A stretch of 43,634 nt of DNA from Halorubrum alkaliphilum (GTDB lineage Archaea > Halobacteriota > Halobacteria > Halobacteriales > Haloferacaceae). The first letter of the stretch is position 1. Every line of letters begins with the position of its first letter. The stretch lies in NCBI RefSeq assembly GCF_017873815.1, contig NZ_JAGGKQ010000024.1, positions 1-43,634 on the forward strand, given 5' to 3'. Positions 26,413-32,819 of this stretch are shown here, piece after piece. Below the pieces are notes generated by a model. That model did no database searches, was not told the DNA's origin, and was given only the letters and a program-made list of their open reading frames with translations. A program made the position numbers and the translations under genes.

Positions 26413-27540
26413 ATGAAGAACGCCGACGAGGCAACGACGCCTCTTGAAGGGGTTACAGTCATCACCGAACCTGTTGCTGACCTGCTCAACGAGCGGCAAC
26501 AGATCGACTACCGCAACCAGCGTGAACAGTGTTTAGAATGGCTTCTCGTGTTCGGCAAAGATCCGAAGAAGGCTGAGGGGTACGCACGGACAACCGTCAG
26601 TAATCGCGCCTACCGTATGGACCAGTTCTACCGGTGGGTGTGGGACCATGAAGGTGGGTACACGACGAACGTCACGCACGACCACGCAGATACGTACCTG
26701 TTGTGGCTCGCCAAGCAAGAACACAGCAACGCTCACAAAGACAACTGTCGGAAAGCACTCCAGATGCTATACAAGTGGCGTGAGCACGAACACGGTCTTG
26801 ACGAGTGGGAGCCGGAACTCTCGTTCAGTACCGGGCATAAGACGACCGCGCCGCGCGACTACCTGACCCGTGAAGAACGTGGTCTGATCCGCAGGGCGGC
26901 ACTCGAACACGGGAGTGTTCCGTCGTATGGGAGCCTCAACGCTGAAGAGCGCGACCGGTGGAAAGCCTATCTCGCTCAGCGATTCGAAAAACCGAAATCG
27001 GCGGTGGTTCCAGCCGACTGGGAGAAGGCCAACGGGTGGAAAATCCCGAGTCTCGTCACCGTAAGTCTCGATGCTGGACTCCGCCCGATCGAAGTGGAAC
27101 GCGCCGTGACGAGTTGGGTTGACATCGAAAACGCCGTCCTACGCATTCCAAAAGAGCAGTCATCGAAAAACACTGGCCACTGGGTTGTCGGACTCCAAGA
27201 CCGGACCGCAGAGACGCTCGACAGGTGGCTCGAACAACGCAAAACCGATCCAAAATACGACGATACGGACACGATCTGGTTGACCCGCCGTGGGAACACG
27301 TACGGGTCGGCCGCACTGCGGAAAGTCCTTCGCCGTCTCTGTGATCAGGCGGAGATCCCCTACGGAAACCGGCAGATGAGCTGGTATTCGATACGGCACT
27401 CAACTGGCACGTATATGACTCGGGAGGAGGACCTCGCCGCAGCGCAGGCGCAGCTCAGACACAAGAGTCCCGAAACGACCATGAAATACGACCAAGCTCC
27501 CGTCGAAGACAGGCAGAACGCGTTAGATCGGATGGGGTGA
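26413..27540 (+). CDS. Tyrosine-type site-specific integrase
   Basis: The 375-aa product has an N-terminal SAM-like region (ARTTVSNRAYRMDQFYRWVW, DTYLLWLAKQEHSNAHKDNC) and a C-terminal catalytic domain: SLDAGLRPIEVER with box-I Arg224, WYSIRHSTGTYM with box-II Arg (the usual first His is Tyr), LRHKSPETTMKYDQ with the His and the nucleophilic Tyr. It is expected to integrate and excise the island at the tRNA-Glu. The ATG at 26413 starts in MKNADEATTPLEGV; upstream in-frame codons cross the repeated motif region and are unlikely to be coding. Convergent with the second integrase by 23 nt. Confidence 0.9.
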   Translation: MKNADEATTPLEGVTVITEPVADLLNERQQIDYRNQREQCLEWLLVFGKDPKKAEGYARTTVSNRAYRMDQFYRWVWDHEGGYTTNVTHDHADTYLLWLAKQEHSNAHKDNCRKALQMLYKWREHEHGLDEWEPELSFSTGHKTTAPRDYLTREERGLIRRAALEHGSVPSYGSLNAEERDRWKAYLAQRFEKPKSAVVPADWEKANGWKIPSLVTVSLDAGLRPIEVERAVTSWVDIENAVLRIPKEQSSKNTGHWVVGLQDRTAETLDRWLEQRKTDPKYDDTDTIWLTRRGNTYGSAALRKVLRRLCDQAEIPYGNRQMSWYSIRHSTGTYMTREEDLAAAQAQLRHKSPETTMKYDQAPVEDRQNALDRMG

Positions 27541-27563
27541 TCGGTAGCGACCGCCTGCGATAC

Positions 27564-28889
27564 TCAAAGTTCTTCAGACAGTATTTTTCGAGCGATTTCA
27601 ACCCGGTCATCCTGTGTGTCATCGATGAACACGTCGATGTGATCTCCGTGAGCGTGTTCTGACGAGTGACTCGACTCATTACGGGGGGTTGGATCCGGCT
27701 GTACCGGGTCATCCGCGTACGGGTTGAATTCTGGATCCTCCGCAGCGCGCTGCGAGACATCAGTTATTTGTTCAAGTGTATGCCGACGACTCTCGATGGT
27801 GGATTCGCCGTAGGTCTGCTTCGTCGTCTCGATGTACTTGTGACGCAGTTGATCGCGGGCCTGCGAGATGTCTTCTGTTTCCTCGATCGACTGCCCGAGG
27901 TTGTGCCGGAGGCTGTACCACACGATCTTCCGGTCTTCGTGGTCGATCCCGGCTTCCTCGCAGAGTCGTCGAAGCAGGTAGCACAGGTTCTTCGAGTTGT
28001 ACGGGTTCCCTTCGCGGTTGAGCCACAGGTGGTTCGTACCGTCGTACTTCTCGTAGTGCCGTCTCTCTTGGATCCATTCGCTCAGGAGATCTCCCGTCGC
28101 GTCCGTGAGCGGGAGTTCCGACGTTGGCCGATCTTTCCCCGCGTCGTCCTTTGTGATCTTGAGAATGTTCCGGTTCGACTTGTACCAGTCGGTTCGCGCC
28201 CGCCCGACTTCAATCGGGATGATGCCCGTCTCAAGGGTCACGGCAATGAGCGACCCGACCTTGGTACTGGTGTCGGCGCGCTCCCAGTCCTTCCGCGTCA
28301 CCTCGGTCTTCGGTTTGCCGAGTCGTTGCGCGACGAGGCTGCTGATCTTCTCGCGCTCTGTCTCGGTCGTCTCGTAGTAGGACGGCAACGACCCGTACTC
28401 GTTGGCGGCTTGCAGCACTTTCCACCGCTCTTCGAAATTCAGGCGGTCCGCATTCTCGTGTTCGCCGTCCGAGAAGCTGATCCGCGGCCGCCACTGCTCG
28501 GCGTCGCCTCGCTGGTCGTGCTGCCACGTGAAGTACTTGATGAGAGCGTTCGAGAACTTTCGCTTGCTGGTCTCCTGGTACGGGTCACCGTTCCGCTGGC
28601 AGATATCGTTCTGGTCTAACCACTTCACGATCAGGTCCGCTTGGTCGTGAGTGATCACCGTCGCATCTGCAGGTTCGATTCGGCCGATGACGAACCTGAA
28701 TATCTGGTCGATCCGTCGATAGTAATTGGTCGAAATGGAGTCGGACAGCGGTTTCTGTCGATCCGGGTTCTTTCCCTTCGTACGCATCCAGTTGTGGAAT
28801 GCATTGAGCTCATTCTCAACGGCGTTCGCTTCGTCACCGAGCGCCGCCGCAAGCTCGTTCGTAATCGATTTTCGGTTCTTGTCTGTCAT
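27564..28889 (-). CDS. Integrase paralogue lacking the box-I arginine
   Basis: The 441-aa product is a relative of the neighbouring integrase (shared SFSDGEH/SFSTGHK, GSLPSY/GSVPSY and IPIEVGRA/RPIEVERA segments). In box I it reads TLETGIIPIEVGRA: Ile224, encoded ATC, replaces the catalytic Arg. WYSLRHNLG keeps box-II Arg, and QLRHKYIETTKQTYGES keeps His and a Tyr. It also has a longer C-terminal tail (about 75 residues, acidic and His-rich). It may be catalytically dead and act as a regulator or accessory factor. ATG 28889 is preferred over 28901, because a TATA-like CTTAAGTAG lies about 28 nt before it. Confidence 0.85.
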   Translation of the reverse strand: MTDKNRKSITNELAAALGDEANAVENELNAFHNWMRTKGKNPDRQKPLSDSISTNYYRRIDQIFRFVIGRIEPADATVITHDQADLIVKWLDQNDICQRNGDPYQETSKRKFSNALIKYFTWQHDQRGDAEQWRPRISFSDGEHENADRLNFEERWKVLQAANEYGSLPSYYETTETEREKISSLVAQRLGKPKTEVTRKDWERADTSTKVGSLIAVTLETGIIPIEVGRARTDWYKSNRNILKITKDDAGKDRPTSELPLTDATGDLLSEWIQERRHYEKYDGTNHLWLNREGNPYNSKNLCYLLRRLCEEAGIDHEDRKIVWYSLRHNLGQSIEETEDISQARDQLRHKYIETTKQTYGESTIESRRHTLEQITDVSQRAAEDPEFNPYADDPVQPDPTPRNESSHSSEHAHGDHIDVFIDDTQDDRVEIARKILSEEL

Positions 28890-28911
28890 TGAAGCAAACA
28901 AGTGAATTATC

Positions 28912-28922
28912 CAGCTACTTAA
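28912..28922 (-). promoter_or_regulatory. TATA box of the second integrase
   Basis: On the minus strand TTCTTAAGTAG ends about 25-28 nt before ATG 28889, which suggests leaderless transcription from that start. Confidence 0.5.
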
Positions 28923-29076
28923 GAACCCTAGCCCTCAGCAATTTTTGGAAATCCTGAACGGGCTACGTGACCGGTACAGCGTGTTTCTGTCAAAATGCGC
29001 GATGATCGTGATTTTGGTGCGAATGATACGTGCCAATAGATGCGTTACAATGGGTTATATCGAATCAAGGAGAATA

Positions 29077-29096
29077 CCTGCGGCTTTAGACGCAGG
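29077..29096 (+). other. Hairpin like an IS200/IS605 right end
   Basis: CCTGCG (29077-29082) and CGCAGG (29091-29096) form a stem closed by an 8-nt loop and followed by ATGAATATGAC. In haloarchaeal IS200/IS605 elements a stem of this kind followed by GGATGTCA-like sequence marks the right end and the 3' end of the guide RNA. No tnpB lies upstream; the second integrase gene starts 188 nt to the left. Confidence 0.4.
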
Positions 29097-29199
29097 ATGA
29101 ATATGACAACAGAGAATCAGTCTACGCTGCGATAGCCAGTCCGAGATTTCGTAATCCTCACTTTGAACTGACAGGCAACGCTACATAGAGGCAGGAATC

Positions 29200-29540
29200 G
29201 GTTGGAAACAGAGCGATTCCCGCCAGTCCGACGATGGCGGCCTGTCCGCCCCAACAACCAAGCAGTAATCGGAACCAGTTGATGACCGCCGTCCTCTCAC
29301 AGAGTACGAGTGGAGTTGACTGCTGTACGCACCACGGAAGTAACTCCGAATCCGTTGAGATCTGCCGGACTCCCCGAGGCAAAAACAACTCCGGGAGTCC
29401 GAACACGACGGAGGATAGGAGTACCGGGGGCTTGGCACTCCCAGCAGTCCCACCTGCCACAGTCCGCGAACCTCACACGGATTCTCACCGTGCCCGAGGT
29501 TCGATGGAACTGCAAACCTGAAATCTCCAACGCTCAGGAT
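29200..29540 (+). pseudogene. Possible tnpB 3'-end remnant
   Basis: Short protein-like stretches on the plus strand (GLALPAVPPATV and EVTPNPLRSAGLPE) and their position just before a right-end hairpin suggest the decayed C-terminus of an IS200/IS605 TnpB. There is no zinc-finger or RuvC motif left and several frames could be read. The minus-strand ORF here (29158-29460) has one hydrophobic run but no other support. Between 28902 and 29703 I see no intact gene. Confidence 0.3.
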
Positions 29541-29570
29541 TCCTCCGCGTTTACGCGGAGGAGGATGTCA
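29541..29570 (+). other. Right-end-like hairpin of IS200/IS605 type
   Basis: CCTCCGCG (29542-29549) pairs with CGCGGAGG (29554-29561) over a TTTA loop, then AGGATGTCA follows. The stem plus GGATGTCA tail is the clearest of three in this window and resembles the RE/guide-RNA scaffold end of haloarchaeal TnpB elements. Confidence 0.5.
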
Positions 29571-29703
29571 ATGAGAGTTCATTCACTCAACATTGTCGCG
29601 TGGACCGCTCAGCACACACAGAATCTAAATCGAGTCCAGATCCACTTCTGCTCATCTCGATACAACAGTCACCACAGAACCCTACCGCTGAAATCTAGAC
29701 GCG

Positions 29704-29844
29704 TTACTCGTTCTCAAGCGCGTCGTAGATCTCCCGATTCGCATCCCTATCAGCTGCCGCAACCCGCCGGACAAGCTCGCCTCGGATATCTTCCATCACT
29801 TCGTCAAGCGGAGGTCGAGACTCTGTACCCTCCTCAGTTGCCAT
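29704..29844 (-). CDS. Small protein next to Doc, candidate antitoxin
   Basis: This 46-aa acidic product (MATEEGTESRPPLDEVMEDI...) is predicted to be largely helical, with ELVRRVAAADRDANREI forming the last helix. It starts 25 nt after the Doc stop on the same strand, so the antitoxin would follow the toxin, the reverse of the usual order. The ATG at 29844 is preferred; an in-frame start at 29895 would overlap doc. No DNA-binding fold is visible. The assignment rests on position. Confidence 0.5.
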   Translation of the reverse strand: MATEEGTESRPPLDEVMEDIRGELVRRVAAADRDANREIYDALENE

Positions 29845-29869
29845 ATGTACGTTCTCGTTCTGAGCGCTG

Positions 29870-30358
29870 TTAATCGTTCGGATCCGACGAGCCACCGGTC
29901 AGTTCGTCGACGCCGTACTGGATAAGATCCTCGCGCCACGCTTCGATCTCTCCTTCGAGGTCGATGACTTCGGTGTGAGTACGAAGATATTCGATAGTCT
30001 CCGTATCGTCAACTGACGTTTCGTCGGTGCCGAACTGCTTGAGAAGCGACCGTATTTCGTCGTCGTACGCGAACCGGTATCCGTTGAGAAAATAAAATAC
30101 GGTCGTCGTGTTGAGAGCTGTACGCTTGTTCGCGTCGACGAACGGATGATTTGCTACGAGGAGTCGAAGAAGATGAAATGCTTTCTCGTGAATCGTCTCC
30201 GGAGCGGCTCCAAAACTACCGTCTTCGATGTAATTCAGGACGAACTCGATATCACCACGGTTCTGCACGCCAGACGGCGTGTCAGAATACTCCGAGACGA
30301 TGTCGTCGTGAATGGCGAGAACATCCTTCACTGACGGATACCAGAACGAATCAGCCAT
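29870..30358 (-). CDS. doc: Doc-family (Fic fold) toxin
   Basis: The 162-aa product has HPFVDANKRTALNTT (residues 71-85), matching the Doc motif HxFx(D/N)(A)NKR, with FWYPSVKDVLAIHDDIV at the N-terminus. In phage P1, Doc phosphorylates EF-Tu and blocks translation, while Fic enzymes add AMP; which activity applies here cannot be told from sequence. It overlaps nothing and is probably cotranscribed with the small gene downstream. Its upstream gap to the next gene is 102 nt. Confidence 0.85.
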   Translation of the reverse strand: MADSFWYPSVKDVLAIHDDIVSEYSDTPSGVQNRGDIEFVLNYIEDGSFGAAPETIHEKAFHLLRLLVANHPFVDANKRTALNTTTVFYFLNGYRFAYDDEIRSLLKQFGTDETSVDDTETIEYLRTHTEVIDLEGEIEAWREDLIQYGVDELTGGSSDPND

Positions 30359-30460
30359 TCACCCAGACGTTGATGCTATCCCAGTGTAATCCTTACTATC
30401 GACTAGGTTAGAACATGCGTCTGTGTTTCCTGATCAATCCACTCCCCCAACTAGAGAGAG

Positions 30461-31369
30461 CTACATCCCCACAACGAGCCGGTCTGTCAACTCCTCGATT
30501 TCCTCAGCTTCCCTGACAGCGGACACCCACCGGTCCGGAAGCTGTGACGCTCCGAACCGCGCACCGGCGACTGCGCCAGCAATCGCTCCAATCGTATCGG
30601 TATCTCCGCCGCGATTGACCGCCGTCACGATCGCTTCCTCAGCACTGTCCGCGACGAGGCCATCGTGGAGTGCCGTCTGCAGCGAATGGACGACGTACCC
30701 TGACATTTCCAGCGTGCCGGGTGAGTCGCCACGAGCGAGTGGTTCGAGCGCCGTCACGAACTCCTCAGGAGCATCTGAACTGACGTAGTCGAGGGCATCC
30801 TGTAACGGCGTGGCCGCGTCTTCGAGTAGGCCAGCTATCGTGAGGTTCAGAATCGCGCAGCCCTCGGTACACCGCGGGTCAGCGTGCGTGATCTGGGAAG
30901 ACTGCCGACTCACTTCGGTGAGTCGGTCCCAGTCCGTCGTGTACGGGATGGCGAGCGGTGGACACCGCATTACACTCCCATTCCCTGCGTTCTGGCCTTC
31001 AGGACTGCTCTCCCAGACCTGCTGGCCTGCCTCGTCCCACGAATCGCCGCGTTGGAGGCGGCTGAGCGACCGCCTCGTCATCCCCCCTATGTCGAACGGG
31101 CCACTATCGTACCACGCAACGAACCGCTCGGCAATGTCCGCCGGATCGAACTCTTGTTGCTCGGCGAGACTTCGTGCGATACACAGCGCCTGCTCGGTGT
31201 CGTCCGTGATCGTCCCGGCGGGCTGATTCCACGTCCCGTGCCCGATCATCTCGTTGAGCTCCCCGTGTTCACGCTGGATATCGGACTCGGACTGAAATTC
31301 GACTGGCCGGCCAAGCGCGTCCCCACACGCCAACCCGAGCATGACTCCACGGACACGATCCGGATTCAT
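30461..31369 (-). CDS. ADP-ribosylglycohydrolase
   Basis: The 302-aa product is of the DraG family: MLGLACGDALGRPVEF, PAGTITDDTEQAL (metal-binding TDDT), NAGNGSVMRCPPLAI, and AVNRGGDTDTIGAIAGAVAGA carrying the second metal-site Asp pair. It removes ADP-ribose from protein or small substrates and is expected to be cytoplasmic. The partner transferase is not in the window. It is 102 nt upstream of doc on the same strand. ATG 31369 is chosen because MNPDRVRGVMLG begins the family core; 31378 adds MLR. Confidence 0.9.
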   Translation of the reverse strand: MNPDRVRGVMLGLACGDALGRPVEFQSESDIQREHGELNEMIGHGTWNQPAGTITDDTEQALCIARSLAEQQEFDPADIAERFVAWYDSGPFDIGGMTRRSLSRLQRGDSWDEAGQQVWESSPEGQNAGNGSVMRCPPLAIPYTTDWDRLTEVSRQSSQITHADPRCTEGCAILNLTIAGLLEDAATPLQDALDYVSSDAPEEFVTALEPLARGDSPGTLEMSGYVVHSLQTALHDGLVADSAEEAIVTAVNRGGDTDTIGAIAGAVAGARFGASQLPDRWVSAVREAEEIEELTDRLVVGM

Positions 31370-31412
31370 ACGCAACACAACGATGACGTCCGAGAAAAGG
31401 GTAGGGTGGTCG

Positions 31413-31682
31413 TCACTCGTCGGGTTTCGATCCGGTACGGAGGGTCTCCCGGTACGCGCCCCGCGCTTGATACATCTCCACTCGTTCCGCTTCCGTCATC
31501 GTATCGTGTTCGTCCGCATCGTAGAGCGGGAGGTCCTCTTTTTCCGGCATTGCCATCACCTGTCCGAGCGGATAGCGTTGCTCGTAGTAGTTCTCTAACA
31601 CCCAGTCTTCGCCGTGTTCGTCAACGGCTTTCTGAATGTACGGGGCAGCTTCCGGGTACTCGTCGGCGAGTGTCTCAGTCAT
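31413..31682 (-). CDS. Small acidic protein of unknown function
   Basis: The 89-aa product is rich in Glu/Asp and Tyr (ADEYPEAAPYIQKAVDEHGE and WVLENYYEQRYPLG). It looks like a plasmid- or element-encoded haloarchaeal protein but I do not recognise it. It lies 43 nt upstream of the glycohydrolase gene on the same strand and divergent from the RecA-like gene, with 166 nt between. Confidence 0.6.
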   Translation of the reverse strand: MTETLADEYPEAAPYIQKAVDEHGEDWVLENYYEQRYPLGQVMAMPEKEDLPLYDADEHDTMTEAERVEMYQARGAYRETLRTGSKPDE

Positions 31683-31848
31683 TGGGAGTCGTGTGGTGGT
31701 AGCGTTGTGTGGTTCTGTGGGTCTATGGGTGCGGGTCAGGCGTCAGGGGATTCGGCGAACGAGTTGTTCTGGCTGTCACTGTTCCACTTCCAGTTCCACT
31801 CCGCGTGTATGGCTCACCCCTTTGAATATCACGCGGCAGGTAACGAGT

Positions 31849-32538
31849 ATGAACACATCTCAACGACAATCACCCGTGGAGTTACCGGAACTGGATACCG
31901 GACTCACGCTCGTGGACGTGGGTTCGGATCTCGGCGTAACCCCAGTCCAGTCGTTACTGCTTGACCGCGTGTTCGCCGGGGACGGCGACGCGTACTGGGT
32001 TGACGCGGCCGGCACGGCACAGACCACACGGCTTCGTGAACTCGCCCCCGACAAGCGGTACCTTCACCGGGTACACGTCGCTCGCGGGTTCACCGCGTAT
32101 CAACAAACGTCGCTGCTTGACCGGCTCACCGGAGACCGCGTCACGACCCCGAGCGTCGTGGTTGCGACCGGGATCGACCGGCTGTATCGAGACACCGACG
32201 TACCGGCGACCCACGCGCAGGATCTGTTGGTCCGAGCGATCGCCGCGCTCGCACGCGTTGCGCGTGTTCATGACGTCCCGGTCGTCGTGACACGATCGCG
32301 TGCCGACGAGTTCACGCGACCGCTCGTGAATGCAGCGCAGACACATCTCCAGTGGGAGGACACGCAGTTCGGGCCGCGATTCACCGACGCGGCCGGCGAC
32401 GTCGAGACGCTCGTGTATCACCTTAGCGACGGGTGGGTGCAGACGACGCTCGCGTACTGGCAGGAAGTACTCACCCATCGAGCACGGATGCACGACGCGT
32501 CGGTCGTAGGTGAAGAGGCGACGTCGGGGAGTGTCTGA
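31849..32538 (+). CDS. RecA/RadA-fold protein with lost Walker motifs
   Basis: The 229-aa product can be aligned by eye with the RadA core: LVDVGSDLGVTPVQSLL (25-31, in place of the Walker A GxxxxGKT; Lys is Val30), YWVDAAGTAQTTRLRE, RVHVARGFTAYQQ (as in RadA VARAFNSNHQ), and SVVVATGIDRLYRDTD (Walker B Asp is replaced by Ala), then VPVVVTRSR. It therefore probably cannot bind ATP normally and may be a structural partner. ATG 31849 follows an A/T-rich TTTGAATATC. It overlaps the next gene by 1 nt (TGATG). Confidence 0.7.
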   Translation: MNTSQRQSPVELPELDTGLTLVDVGSDLGVTPVQSLLLDRVFAGDGDAYWVDAAGTAQTTRLRELAPDKRYLHRVHVARGFTAYQQTSLLDRLTGDRVTTPSVVVATGIDRLYRDTDVPATHAQDLLVRAIAALARVARVHDVPVVVTRSRADEFTRPLVNAAQTHLQWEDTQFGPRFTDAAGDVETLVYHLSDGWVQTTLAYWQEVLTHRARMHDASVVGEEATSGSV

Positions 32539-32819
32539 TGGGGCGAACCACCCCGACATACCGCGACACGCTGCGCGCGATCGAGGACCGCTGGGGGCCG
32601 TACCGCCGGACGCTGCGCCGCCGCGATCAACCGCGATTCGACCAGCTGTTCGTCTACGCCCGCACCCACGCCGACGCGGCCGGGATGTTGAATCACGACG
32701 ACCGGTTCGCACCTCTGCTCGTGAGTATCGCCATCGAGCAGGAACGCCGGATCGACGAACTCGAAGCCCACATCACCGAACTCGAAAACCCCACCAGTCC
32801 CGATTGTGCTGACCGTTGA
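32538..32819 (+). CDS. Small linker protein of the PolB cassette
   Basis: The 93-aa product begins MGRTTPTYRDTLRAIEDRWG, has RRRDQPRFDQLFVYART and ends in a helix IEQERRIDELEAHITELE that may form a coiled coil. It has no family I recognise. Its first codon overlaps the RecA-like stop (TGATG) and its end overlaps the polymerase start by 14 nt, so it is coupled on both sides and probably works with both. Confidence 0.65.
   Translation: MGRTTPTYRDTLRAIEDRWGPYRRTLRRRDQPRFDQLFVYARTHADAAGMLNHDDRFAPLLVSIAIEQERRIDELEAHITELENPTSPDCADR

Noticed and set aside
29158-29521. Opposite-strand ORFs in the gap after the second integrase
   Set aside because: They overlap each other and a probable TnpB remnant; none has a family, promoter or consistent composition.
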